Shown piece after piece: positions 1 to 8,159 of a DNA stretch of 64,000 bases. The DNA comes from Pseudaquabacterium inlustre (GTDB taxonomy: Bacteria > Pseudomonadota > Gammaproteobacteria > Burkholderiales > Burkholderiaceae_C). The notes under the pieces are model-generated. The model did not search any database and was not told the origin of the DNA. It worked only from the letters and a program-made list of their open reading frames with translations. Location of the stretch: contig NZ_JBBUTH010000001.1 in assembly GCF_038066595.1 (NCBI RefSeq), positions 868,001-932,000 of the forward strand, given 5' to 3'. Each line of letters starts with the position of its first letter. Within the stretch, counting starts at the first letter, position 1. The position numbers and the translations under genes are program-made.

Positions 1-1
1 C

Positions 2-289
2 ACCAAGCGCTGGCCGAACGTGCCCACGCTGAAGGAGCTGGGCCACGGCATCGTGGCCACCTCGCCCTACGGCATCGTGGGCCCGGCGGGCATTCCGGCG
101 CCCATCGTCGCCACGCTGCACGACGCCTTCCGCGCCGCGATGAACGACCCCGCCCACGTGGCCGAACTGGCCGTGTACGACCAGGAACTGGCTTACCTGG
201 GCCCGCAGGAGTACGGCCGCGCGCTCAAGGTCTCGTACGAGACCGAGCGCAAGGTGGTCGAGCGCATGGGGCTGGCCAAGAGCGAGTGA
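2..289 (+). CDS. Tripartite tricarboxylate transporter (TctC/Bug family) substrate-binding protein, C-terminal fragment
   Basis: Only the last 95 residues lie in the window; the reading frame is open to the left edge. The fragment contains the C-terminal lobe pattern of Bug-type periplasmic binding proteins: WPNVPTLKELGH, then GIVGPAGIPAPIVATLHDAF, then a short helix ending near ERMGLAKSE. Proteins of this family bind carboxylates or other small organic acids in the periplasm for TctAB-type transporters and are greatly expanded in Burkholderiales. The ligand cannot be told from this end. The gene reads towards the convergent lipoprotein gene, 19 bp away, and no terminator is visible between them. 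Confidence 0.85.
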   Translation, partial: TKRWPNVPTLKELGHGIVATSPYGIVGPAGIPAPIVATLHDAFRAAMNDPAHVAELAVYDQELAYLGPQEYGRALKVSYETERKVVERMGLAKSE

Positions 290-308
290 GGCCAGCCCGG
301 CCGACGCG

Positions 309-1883
309 TCAGCGCGGGCAGGCCGCCCAGGTCTGGCCCGCGTCGGTGCTGCACTCGCTGGTGCTGGTGCCATCGGCCAGCGTGCGGCTGCGCACCCAGG
401 GGCCGCTGCTGGACTTTTCCAGCGTGACGCGCAGGCCGGTGTCGTCGGTGACGCGCTTGAACCAGCTGTCGGTGTCCACACGCACCGCCTCGTCGAAGCC
501 GATGCCGCTGGCGGCGATGCGCTGGATCACGCGGCCGAAGTCGAGTTCGCCGCTGCGGCCCTGCAGATGGTGCCAGTCCTGCAGCGCCTGGTACTCGGCC
601 TGGGCGCTGCCGAAGCGCAGGTTGGCGTCGTGGCTCACCCGGCCCACGGTGCTGTGGGTGTCGTAGTGGCGCTGCCGGGGCACGCCCGGCGTGGCATGGC
701 GCTCACCCAGGCAGGCCAGCGGATCGGCCTCGCGCACGGGGTCGTCGTAGACCACCGCCAGCGCGTAGCTGGTGCCGCCCTGGGCCTGCGACACGGTCTC
801 GTCCAGCGCACACAGGTAGTCGGCCTGGTTGCTGTCGAAGTTGTAGGCCGTGCGCGTGGTGGTCAGCGTGGCTGCGCCCCAGGGCGCCCTGTCCTCCCGC
901 CGCAACGACATCACCTGCCTCACCTGGCCCAGGCTGTCGTCCAGCGCCACCCACTCGCTGACGTAGCCCGCCGGGCGCCAGACCGAGGCGTTGCGGTACC
1001 ACCGGTCGGCCCGGTCGTACACGGTGTGGGTGCCGCGGCCGCGGTAGACCTCGGCCCGCACGAAGGTGGCGTCGGGGTACCGCGCCTGCAGCTGCTGCTG
1101 GTAGGCGTAGCCGGCCTTCAGGCCCTTGACGATGTCGAGCGCCAGCGCATGGCTGGGCGCGTCCTGCGTCTGGATGAAGTCGGCGTGGATGCGCGCCTCC
1201 GACAGGTTGTGGCGGCGCACCAGATCGCCCATCACCGAGCGGATCTCCTGCATCAGCCCCTCGCGCAGGGCCTGGTTCTGGCGCAGCTGATCGCAGCTGC
1301 CCAGGCCGGGGGCCGAGGCCGTCAGCCGGCTGCGCACCTGGTCCCAGATGGCGGTGGTCAGCGGCGTGACGTTCAGCACCTGATCCTCGCCCAGCGGCTG
1401 CAGTCGCGGGGCCATGGCCATCTGGTAGGCGGCCTGCACCGGGCCGCTGTCCTCGTCCACCGCGCCCACCGGCACGTCGACATACAGCGTGGCGTAGGGC
1501 AGGCAGGCGCGCTGGGCCTCGGTGAGTTCCAGCTGGTAGGCGCCGGCGGCCTGCGACACGGCCGCAGGCTCGTCGGCATCGCGCTGGTGGTTGCCGTTCA
1601 CGTCCAGCCACACGGTGGCGCCGCGCACATAGCCGTCGATGACCTTGCCCGTCTGCACGCTGCGGGCACCGGTTCCGGGGTTGCCACCGGGGGCCGAGGC
1701 CGGTGGTGTCGGCGTGGTGGGTGTGGTGGGCGTGGTCGGTGTCGGCGGCGTAGTGGACGCCGTGCGGTCGCCCTCGCCACCGCCACCTCCCCCGCAGGCC
1801 ACCAGCGCCCCGGTCAGCGACAGTGCCGCCCCCACGCGGATCCACCGCGCCACTCCCCAACGAACTGCTTTGGTCGTACGCAA
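309..1883 (-). CDS. Predicted lipoprotein of unknown function with Thr/Pro-rich linker and Ca-loop-like motif
   Basis: 524 residues if read from the TTG at 1883, which has GGGGAG five bases upstream; this is the best-supported start, and an internal GTG ten codons later is the alternative. A hydrophobic stretch (residues 15-29) ends in a lipobox LVAC with Cys30 followed by a run of glycines, so the protein should be lipidated and surface or periplasm attached. Next comes a repetitive Thr/Pro linker (about residues 38-60; 1690-1756 in DNA), then a globular part that opens with GATVWLDVNGN and an Asp-rich loop resembling the calcium loops of dockerin or SdrD-like proteins. I recognise no enzyme motif in the remaining ~400 residues. 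It converges on the transporter fragment and diverges from the VOC gene. Function unknown. Confidence 0.75.
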   Translation of the reverse strand: MRTTKAVRWGVARWIRVGAALSLTGALVACGGGGGGEGDRTASTTPPTPTTPTTPTTPTPPASAPGGNPGTGARSVQTGKVIDGYVRGATVWLDVNGNHQRDADEPAAVSQAAGAYQLELTEAQRACLPYATLYVDVPVGAVDEDSGPVQAAYQMAMAPRLQPLGEDQVLNVTPLTTAIWDQVRSRLTASAPGLGSCDQLRQNQALREGLMQEIRSVMGDLVRRHNLSEARIHADFIQTQDAPSHALALDIVKGLKAGYAYQQQLQARYPDATFVRAEVYRGRGTHTVYDRADRWYRNASVWRPAGYVSEWVALDDSLGQVRQVMSLRREDRAPWGAATLTTTRTAYNFDSNQADYLCALDETVSQAQGGTSYALAVVYDDPVREADPLACLGERHATPGVPRQRHYDTHSTVGRVSHDANLRFGSAQAEYQALQDWHHLQGRSGELDFGRVIQRIAASGIGFDEAVRVDTDSWFKRVTDDTGLRVTLEKSSSGPWVRSRTLADGTSTSECSTDAGQTWAACPR

Positions 1884-2052
1884 GAAAACTCCCCAGTCTG
1901 ATGCGACGAAAAGCGGCGGAGTGTAGGTGCGCCAGGGGCCGGCGGTACGCAGTGTTACCACCGAGTCAGAGGTCTTGCATTTGAAGTGTGCGGCCGACTG
2001 TTTGTACAGTCGGCGCGACGGGCCGGCACCGGCCGCCGCCAAGGAGACCACC

Positions 2053-2466
2053 ATGCTCGACCACATGACCTTCCGCGTCAGCGACATCCAGCGCGCCAAG
2101 GCCTTCTACGGCGCCGCGCTGGCGCCGCTGGGCTACACGCTGTGCTACGAAGGCCACCACGGCGTGCACATCGTGGGCTTCGCGTATCCCGACCCGGCCG
2201 AGCGCGATGGCCGCAAGGCCGATGTGTGGTTCGTCGACGGGCCGTCGCCCTATGGCGGCGCGCCGGCCACCACGGCCTGCCACCTGGCCTGGAAGGCGGC
2301 CAGCCGCGCGCAGGTGGACGCGTTCCACCAGGCCGCCATCGCAGCCGGCGGGCGCGACAACGGCCCGCCGGGCCTGCGCCCCGAGTACCACCCGCACTAC
2401 TACGGCGCCTTCGTCATCGACCCCGAGGGCAACAACATCGAGGCCGTGTGCCATGCGCCAGCCTAG
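2053..2466 (+). CDS. VOC (glyoxalase/bleomycin-resistance/dioxygenase) family protein
   Basis: 137 residues, the size of a single vicinal-oxygen-chelate module pair. It begins LDHMTFRVSDIQRAKAFYGA, the classical first beta-alpha-beta of the fold, with a His near residue 4. It ends with VIDPEGNNIEAVCH, where the Glu is the usual metal ligand. The ATG at 2053 has AAGGAG upstream; a longer reading from 1927 lacks support. Such small VOC proteins include glyoxalase-like enzymes and uncharacterised isomerases, and substrate cannot be assigned. The gene converges on the TonB receptor gene with a 15-bp gap. Confidence 0.85.
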   Translation: MLDHMTFRVSDIQRAKAFYGAALAPLGYTLCYEGHHGVHIVGFAYPDPAERDGRKADVWFVDGPSPYGGAPATTACHLAWKAASRAQVDAFHQAAIAAGGRDNGPPGLRPEYHPHYYGAFVIDPEGNNIEAVCHAPA

Positions 2467-2481
2467 CCGGCGCGGCACGGC

Positions 2482-5022
2482 TCAGATCGCGTAGCGCACG
2501 GTCAGCGCCACGCTGCGCGGCGCCCCCGGCGCGTAGAAGGTCGAGCCGACCAGCGGCCGGTCGCCCTCGGCATTGGCCGGGAACGGCCGCGCCACGAAGT
2601 TGCCCTTGGCGTCGAAGCCGGTGGCGCCCAGCTGCGCGGCCGTGGCGTAGCGGCGGTCGAACAGGTTGTTGACCTGCAGACCCACGCGCAGGGCCGCCGT
2701 GGGCTGCCACGCCAGGCCGGCGTTGGCCAGGGCATAACCCGCGCTGCGGCCGGCCCCCAGGTAGTAGGTGCCGTCGGGCTGGTGCGCGTTGTTCTCGTTG
2801 CCGCGCGCATACGCGCCGGACATCGCGACCACGTCCACGCTGGCCGTCCAGCCGGCGGCGATGGGTGCCTCGGCAAACAGCTTGAGCTGCCGGCGCGGCG
2901 TCAGCGGGATGCGGTGGCCGGGCTGCACGGTGATCGTGCCATCCACGCCGGGCAGGCCCTCGTCCACGGCCTCGTTGTTGCTGCTGTTGCCGGCGCCGCC
3001 CAGCACCTCGGTGCTGCGGAAGGTGGCGTCCAGCAGCGTGAGCTGGGCGCCCACGCTGGCACCCTGCCAGCCCGGCACGCCGGCGCTGAAGCCGGCTTCC
3101 AGGCCCTGGCGGCGGGTCTTGCCGAAGTTCTTGAAGTAGCCGAAGCCCGCGGCGTTGTCGGCCACGAACAGGATGTCGTCCTTGTTGTCGGCGCGGAACA
3201 CGCCCACGTTCCAGCTCAGGCCCGCGGCGGTGCGGCCGCGCAGCCCGGCTTCCAGGTTGGTGGTCACCACCTGTCGCAGTGGCGGATCGCCGGCCATGCT
3301 GTTGGGCAGCTTGCAGGGGCTGTCGGGATCGGCGCAACCCAGCTCGATGGCCGAGGGCGCGCGGCTGCCCTGGTTGGCACCGGCGTACAGCGTGACGGCC
3401 GGCGTGGCGGCCCAGGTCAGGCCCAGCGCCGGGTTGACGCGGGCGAACACATGGTCGCCGTTCAGCGAGCCGGTGCCGCCCTGGGGCTGCAGTTCGTCCA
3501 GCGTGTGCACCACGGAGCGGTTGTAGCGGGCGGCCAGCGTCAGGTGGGTGCGCGGGTTCAGGGCCACGGTGTCGCTGGCGTACACGCTGCTGGTGTGGCT
3601 GCGCGAGCGCAGCCGCACCTGGGTGTCGAAGGGCTCGCCATCGATGTCGCCGCCGCTCAGGCCGTCGGCGAAGGCGCCCACGCCGGTGACGGTGCGGTCG
3701 GCATTCAGGTAGCCCAGTTCGGACAGTTGGTGGAAGCTGATGCGGCTGCGCTCGTGGGCCGCGCCCAGCACCCAGCGGTGGGTGCCCACCGGGCCGGCCA
3801 CCTCACCGGCCAGCTGGGCCGACAGGCCCCACTGCGCCTGGTGCGTGCTGCCGCGCGTGATCAGGCCATTGCACTTCTCGGCCGGCTCGTCGTTCTGCAG
3901 CGCCTGGGCGATGCAGCGCCACTTCGGGAACGGCGTGTTGGCGGCGGTGGCGCCGCTGGCGGGGTAGCCGCTGTAGCCGGCGGCGGCCAGGGCCGCCTGG
4001 TCGGCGGCGCTGGGCTGGTAGACCGACTGGTCCAGCGAATCCTCGTTGATGTCGGCGTTCAGCGCGCGGGTGCGCACGGTGCGCGCATGCAGCTGGGTGG
4101 TCAGGCGCAGGTGGTCCGACAGCGCGGTGGTGGCCGCCAGGTTCACCAGCGCCGAGCGGTTGCGCGTGGTGTCGGGGCGGGTGTAGACGCTGCGGTGGTC
4201 GGCATCCAGCAGGCGCTGCTCCTGCAGGCCGTTGCCGTTCATGCGCGTCTCGGCCAGCGCGGCGCTCAGCGTGAAGTCGGTGGCGCCGCGGCGCAGGCCC
4301 AGCTTGCCGAAAACCTGGCCCACACGGCTGGCCGAGTCGGTGCGCCAGCCCTGGGTCTGCTCCTGCTGGCCGGCCAGGTACCAGTGCATCTCGCCACCGG
4401 CCTGGTGGCCGCCATGCTCGAAGCCCAGGCTGGCGCGACCGTGGCTGCCGGCGCCGGCATGCAGCACGGTGCCGGCGTGGCGCAGGCCATCCTTGGTCTG
4501 CAGCGCCAGCGCGCCGCCCAGCGTGTTCAACCCGAACAGCGGGTTGGCGCCGGGCATCAGCACGGCCTGCGCGATGGCGTTCTTCGGGATCAGGTCCCAG
4601 CTCACCACGTCGCCGAAGGGCTGGTTCAGGCGCAGGCCATCCAGATAGACCGACAGGCCCTGCGCCGTGCCCAGCAGCGGCGAGGCGGTGAAGCCGCGGT
4701 AGTTCACATCGGCCTGGAAGGGGTTGCCCTGCACGTCGTTGAGGTACACGCCGCCCAGGCGCCGGTTCAGCGTGGTGGCCAGGTCGGCATCGCCGCCTTG
4801 CGACAGCGCGTCGGCGCGCAGCACCTGCACCGGCGCGGGCACCTGGTCGCGGGCGATCTCCAGCCCCGGCAGCGGCGCGGGGGCGATCACCTCCACGCGC
4901 TGCGTGGGGGCCGAGGCGGAGGGCTGGGCCAGCGCGGCGCCGGCGGCCAGGGCCAGCGCGGCAGCGGCCACGGGACGCAGGGCCAGGTTGGTTGAGCGGG
5001 TGAGGCAGGCAAGGCGGCGCAC
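2482..5022 (-). CDS. TonB-dependent outer-membrane receptor
   Basis: 846 residues from a GTG at 5022 with GGAGAC upstream. A signal peptide ends at about residue 32 (ALAAGAALA). The plug domain follows (about 60-165), with typical phrases YLDGLRLNQPFGDV, IPKNAIAQAVLMPGANPLFG and NTLGGALALQTKDG. The rest is a 22-strand-type barrel ending FYAPGAPRSVALTVRYAI, the usual aromatic C-terminal strand. The protein should import a scarce ligand (siderophore, vitamin or metal complex) using TonB energy; the ligand is not evident and no inner-membrane ABC partner is adjacent. It lies 111 bp downstream of the two-component genes on the same strand, so these may control it. Two inverted repeats sit in that gap. 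Confidence 0.9.
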   Translation of the reverse strand: MRRLACLTRSTNLALRPVAAAALALAAGAALAQPSASAPTQRVEVIAPAPLPGLEIARDQVPAPVQVLRADALSQGGDADLATTLNRRLGGVYLNDVQGNPFQADVNYRGFTASPLLGTAQGLSVYLDGLRLNQPFGDVVSWDLIPKNAIAQAVLMPGANPLFGLNTLGGALALQTKDGLRHAGTVLHAGAGSHGRASLGFEHGGHQAGGEMHWYLAGQQEQTQGWRTDSASRVGQVFGKLGLRRGATDFTLSAALAETRMNGNGLQEQRLLDADHRSVYTRPDTTRNRSALVNLAATTALSDHLRLTTQLHARTVRTRALNADINEDSLDQSVYQPSAADQAALAAAGYSGYPASGATAANTPFPKWRCIAQALQNDEPAEKCNGLITRGSTHQAQWGLSAQLAGEVAGPVGTHRWVLGAAHERSRISFHQLSELGYLNADRTVTGVGAFADGLSGGDIDGEPFDTQVRLRSRSHTSSVYASDTVALNPRTHLTLAARYNRSVVHTLDELQPQGGTGSLNGDHVFARVNPALGLTWAATPAVTLYAGANQGSRAPSAIELGCADPDSPCKLPNSMAGDPPLRQVVTTNLEAGLRGRTAAGLSWNVGVFRADNKDDILFVADNAAGFGYFKNFGKTRRQGLEAGFSAGVPGWQGASVGAQLTLLDATFRSTEVLGGAGNSSNNEAVDEGLPGVDGTITVQPGHRIPLTPRRQLKLFAEAPIAAGWTASVDVVAMSGAYARGNENNAHQPDGTYYLGAGRSAGYALANAGLAWQPTAALRVGLQVNNLFDRRYATAAQLGATGFDAKGNFVARPFPANAEGDRPLVGSTFYAPGAPRSVALTVRYAI

Positions 5023-5050
5023 GAACAGGTCTCCGAATCGTTGTGTGTCA

Positions 5051-5112
5051 GGGCGAAAGAATCGCCCCGAGGGTGCGCAGGTTTCGCGCCAGAACGACTG
5101 GGAAAACTTCCC
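5051..5112 (-). promoter_or_regulatory. Inverted repeats in the leader of the TonB receptor gene
   Basis: The 111-bp gap between the response-regulator gene and the receptor gene carries two compact inverted repeats: GGGCGA-5-TCGCCC (5051-5067) and GGGAA-3-TTCCC (5100-5112). The second has the size of a dimer operator. The first could be an mRNA hairpin about 30 bases before the GTG start, or a weak terminator for the upstream regulator gene. No clear -10/-35 pair was found. Assignment as regulatory is inference from position only. Confidence 0.3.
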
Positions 5113-5133
5113 GATGCGGATCGGGGTTGGCCC

Positions 5134-5811
5134 TCAGGGCACGAACAGCCGGTGCTGCTGGGCGTAGCGCAGCAGCTCCACGGCGGTGGCCACGCCCAGG
5201 CGCTGGCGGATCTGCGTCTGGTGGTTGCTGACCGTCTTGGGGCTCAGGTGCAGGCGCTCGGCGATCTGCTCGATGCCCAGGCCCTCCACCAGGCCGCGCA
5301 GCACGTCGAACTCGCGCACGCTCAGCGCCATGTGCGGCGGCTGGGCGGCGGGCGTCTCGGCACTGCCGGCGATGTCGGCCGAGCACACGCCCACCTCGCC
5401 GGCCGCCACGCGGCGCAGCGCGGCCACCAGTTCGTCGGGCTCGCTGCTCTTGGTGACGAAGCCATGCGCGCCGGCCTTCAGCGCCTGGGCCACCATGGCC
5501 GGGCTGTCGTGCATGCTGAACACCAGCACGCGCAGCACCGGCCAGCGCAGGCCGATGCGGCGCAGCAGATCCAGCCCGCTGCGGCCGGGCATCGACAGGT
5601 CCAGCACCACCAGGTCCACCGCCGGCGGGCGGGCATCGGCCATGCGCTGCAGCTGCGCGAAGGCGGCATCGCCATCGCCGCATTCCGCCACCACCGCAAA
5701 GCCGGGTTCCAGGTCGAGCAGGCGGCGGTAGCCGGCGCGCACGATGGCATGGTCGTCGACCAGCATCACGCGCACCGGCGTGGTGGCGGGATGAGTGGCT
5801 GTCGGGTTCAT
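5134..5811 (-). CDS. NarL/FixJ-family response regulator (receiver + LuxR helix-turn-helix)
   Basis: 225 residues. The receiver domain (13-130) has the acidic pair in VMLVDDHA, the phospho-acceptor Asp71 in VVLDLSMPG and the conserved Lys in FVTKSSEP. A LuxR-type HTH (about 155-220) reads LSVREFDVLRGLVEG and LSPKTVSNHQTQIRQRL. It is the cognate partner of the sensor kinase immediately upstream: the kinase stop and this start overlap as ATGA at 5808-5811. The products form a phosphorelay that should activate or repress transcription; nearest candidates on the same strand are the TonB receptor gene downstream and the surface-protein operon upstream. The targets are inferred from position, not shown. 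Confidence 0.92.
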   Translation of the reverse strand: MNPTATHPATTPVRVMLVDDHAIVRAGYRRLLDLEPGFAVVAECGDGDAAFAQLQRMADARPPAVDLVVLDLSMPGRSGLDLLRRIGLRWPVLRVLVFSMHDSPAMVAQALKAGAHGFVTKSSEPDELVAALRRVAAGEVGVCSADIAGSAETPAAQPPHMALSVREFDVLRGLVEGLGIEQIAERLHLSPKTVSNHQTQIRQRLGVATAVELLRYAQQHRLFVP

Positions 5812-7364
5812 GGGGCGGCGTCGTTCACGGCCTGCCAGTGTGCCTGCAGCGTGGTGGCCAGGCGCAGGCCCGGCCGCGCTGCGCCGGGGCTGGCCGGGCC
5901 CAGCTGCAGATCGCCGCCCTGCGCCCACACCCGCTCGCGCAGGCCGGCGATGCCGTTGCCACGCGCGGCCGCATCGCCCAGCTGCGCGTCGGGCAGGCCG
6001 CGGCCGTCGTCGCTGACCTGCCAGTCGATCTGCAGCGGCGCACCGGCCATGGCCGCGCCGGTGAAGCCCAGGCACAGCTCGGCCTGCGCGGCCTGGGCAT
6101 GGCGCATCACGTTGGTCAGCGCCTCCTGGCTGATGCGGTACAGCGCCAGTGCCAGCGGCCGCGGCAGGCCCAGCCCGGCCAGCGGGGCCAGGGCCGGTGG
6201 CGCCTCGGCCCAGGGCTGCCGGTCGTCGGCGCGCCAGCGCCACACCAGGCGCAACTGCGCGCGCGCCTCGCGCCCCGGCGCCTGCCAGGCGGCCACCAGG
6301 CCCTGCACCAACGCCTGCAGCCGCGGCATCGGCTCGGGCTGGCCGGCATCGCTGGCGCCAAAGGGCTGCAGCTGGCCGAGCAGCGCGCGCACATCGCGCT
6401 GGATGGCCTGGCCGTGCTCGGCGATGCCGGCCACCACCGGCTGCAAGGTGGCGTCGCCCTGCAGGCGGCGCATCAGCCAGGCGGCATCGGCCCGCAGCGC
6501 GGTCAGGCGCTGGCCGAATTCATCATGCAGGTCGCGCGCCAGGCGCATGCGCTCGTCCTCCTGCAGCGTGAGCACCTGCTGGCTCAGGCGGCGGCGCCGC
6601 GCCTGCTCGTCGTCCAGCGCCTGGGCCAGGTGGCGCAGCGCAGCAGCCAGGGCCTCCAGTTCGCGGATGGGCATGGCCGGCAGCGCCCGCACGGCGCGGG
6701 TGTCATGCCCCTCGATGGCCCCGATGGCGCCCAGCAGGCGGCCCAGCGGGCGCAGGGCATGGTGCAGGTTGGCCCGCATGGCCAGCAGCAGCGCCACCAC
6801 GGCCAGCAGCAGCAGGCCCAGCATGCCGGCCAGGCTGACCAGGGCCTCGCGCCGCTCGCTCTCGTGCGAGGCGGTCAGCGAGACGATCCAGCGCCGCCCC
6901 TCCTGGCGCGGCACGGCCCAGGCCACGCGGCGCTCGTCCACCGGCCCGTCCAGCCAGCGGTGCAGGCGCAGCGCCAGTTCCAGCGGCCAGGCGGCGCGCG
7001 GCTCGGGCTGCGGCGCCAGCAGCACCTGGCCGCCCTCGTCGGCCACCTGCAGCACCAGGTGGCGCAGGCGGTGGGCGCTCTGCACGCGGCGCAGCAGGGC
7101 CAGGGCCTGGGCGTCGTCGTGTGCCGGCAGGTGCGCCAGCTGGGCCACGGTGTCGGCCAGGGCCATCGCGGCATCCACCTCGTCGGCCATGTCGTCGGCC
7201 ATGCGCGCCAGGCCCAGCAGCAGGGCCAGCAGCAGCACGGCGGCGGCCACACCGGCCGAGCGGCGCATCAGCAGGCGCGGCAGGTCCAGCGGCGGCGGCG
7301 CGGCGGCCGCCGCGGCCGTGGACGCGTTGGACGGGGTGGATTCGGACGGGAGCGGCGGCGCCAT
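5808..7364 (-). CDS. NarL-type membrane sensor histidine kinase
   Basis: 518 residues from the ATG at 7364. There is an Ala/Pro-rich cytoplasmic start, TM1 about residues 37-53, a periplasmic sensor region of ~120 residues, TM2 about 174-195, and a HAMP-like linker. The HisKA_3 dimerisation helix carries His280 in RLARDLHDEFGQRL. The ATPase domain shows ISQEALTNVMRHA, DDGRGLPD and GNGIAGLRERV. It autophosphorylates His280 and passes phosphate to Asp71 of the next gene product, which it overlaps by ATGA. The periplasmic region is not a recognisable nitrate (NIT/PilJ) sensor, so the signal is unknown. 50 bp separate it from the upstream LuxR-type gene. Confidence 0.9.
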   Translation of the reverse strand: MAPPLPSESTPSNASTAAAAAAPPPLDLPRLLMRRSAGVAAAVLLLALLLGLARMADDMADEVDAAMALADTVAQLAHLPAHDDAQALALLRRVQSAHRLRHLVLQVADEGGQVLLAPQPEPRAAWPLELALRLHRWLDGPVDERRVAWAVPRQEGRRWIVSLTASHESERREALVSLAGMLGLLLLAVVALLLAMRANLHHALRPLGRLLGAIGAIEGHDTRAVRALPAMPIRELEALAAALRHLAQALDDEQARRRRLSQQVLTLQEDERMRLARDLHDEFGQRLTALRADAAWLMRRLQGDATLQPVVAGIAEHGQAIQRDVRALLGQLQPFGASDAGQPEPMPRLQALVQGLVAAWQAPGREARAQLRLVWRWRADDRQPWAEAPPALAPLAGLGLPRPLALALYRISQEALTNVMRHAQAAQAELCLGFTGAAMAGAPLQIDWQVSDDGRGLPDAQLGDAAARGNGIAGLRERVWAQGGDLQLGPASPGAARPGLRLATTLQAHWQAVNDAAP

Positions 7365-7414
7365 GGCGGCGATTGTCGGCCGGGTGCTGCCCGGGGGCGC
7401 CGCCGCGCGAACGC

Positions 7415-8065
7415 TCAACCGTGGTACAGCCGCTGTTCCGCCACGAGACGCATCAGGCTGAAGTCGCTGGGGGCGTCGAGCTTGCGGCGCACGCTGGACA
7501 TGGTGCCGTGGATGGCCTGGTGGCTGAGCTGCAGCGCGCGGCCGATCGACGTGACGGTGAGGCCGTCGGTGGCCATGCGCAGCACCTCGTACTCGCGCGG
7601 GGTCAGCCCGGCCAGCGGGCCGCGGGTCATGGGCTGGCCGGCATCGAGCCAGGTGCGCAGCACGGCCGGCGGGAACACCCGGCGTCCCGAGGCCACGCCG
7701 CGCACGGCCGGCAGCAGCGCGCCGGCCTCGCACTCGTGCGGCATCCAGCCCATGGCGCCGGCCTGCAGCGCCAGTGAGGCGTCACACGGGCCGGTGGCCG
7801 CTGCAGACGCCGGGCCGCCCAGCAGCAGCACGCGCGCCTGCGGCGCCTGGCGGCGCAGCGCACCCACCAGGCCGGCGGCGGTGGTGGCCCCGGCCAGCGG
7901 CAGAGCCGCCAGCACCACGTCCACGCCCTGCAGGCGCAGCGGCTCGCAGGCGCGGTCCAGGCTCTCGGCTTCGGCCAGCACGCGCAGGTCGGGCGCGCCG
8001 GAAATCCGGCGCCGGAACGACGCGCGCAGCTCGGCCGACTCGATGGCCAACATCACGTGGATCAT
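7415..8065 (-). CDS. LuxR-type regulator with degenerate (non-phosphorylatable) receiver domain
   Basis: 216 residues, ATG at 8065 with GGAGAG at good spacing. The C-terminal half is a normal LuxR HTH: LAGLTPREYEVLRMATDGLT, then a recognition helix in LSHQAIHGTMSSVRRKL. The N-terminal half has receiver length and layout but lacks the working residues. The acidic pair is replaced (MLAIESAEL), the phospho-acceptor position in VDVVLAALPLAG is Ala, and the conserved Lys position reads GWMPHE. It therefore probably does not accept phosphate and may work constitutively, by ligand or by heterodimerising with the neighbouring regulator. It lies between the OmpA-type gene and the sensor kinase on one strand. 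Confidence 0.85.
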   Translation of the reverse strand: MIHVMLAIESAELRASFRRRISGAPDLRVLAEAESLDRACEPLRLQGVDVVLAALPLAGATTAAGLVGALRRQAPQARVLLLGGPASAAATGPCDASLALQAGAMGWMPHECEAGALLPAVRGVASGRRVFPPAVLRTWLDAGQPMTRGPLAGLTPREYEVLRMATDGLTVTSIGRALQLSHQAIHGTMSSVRRKLDAPSDFSLMRLVAEQRLYHG

Positions 8066-8131
8066 GGGGGGCTCTCCGGGGGATTTCGGGGCACAGGGCC
8101 CAGCCGCTCTGCAAAGGCCGTTCCTGCCCCC

Positions 8132-8151
8132 CGGTGTGACACCGCGCGGTG
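8132..8151 (-). promoter_or_regulatory. Overlapping palindromes between ompA-type gene and LuxR-type regulator
   Basis: The 94-bp gap contains CGGTGT-1-ACACCG (8132-8144), overlapping the perfect palindrome CACCGCGCGGTG (8140-8151). There is no U-tract, so an intrinsic terminator is unlikely; a dimer operator for a LuxR-type protein or a weak mRNA hairpin are both possible. The assignment rests on symmetry and position only. Confidence 0.25.
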
Positions 8152-8159
8152 CCCCGTGC

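Noticed and set aside
2479..2481. A terminator between the VOC gene and the TonB receptor gene
   Set aside because: The 15-bp convergent gap has no stem-loop.
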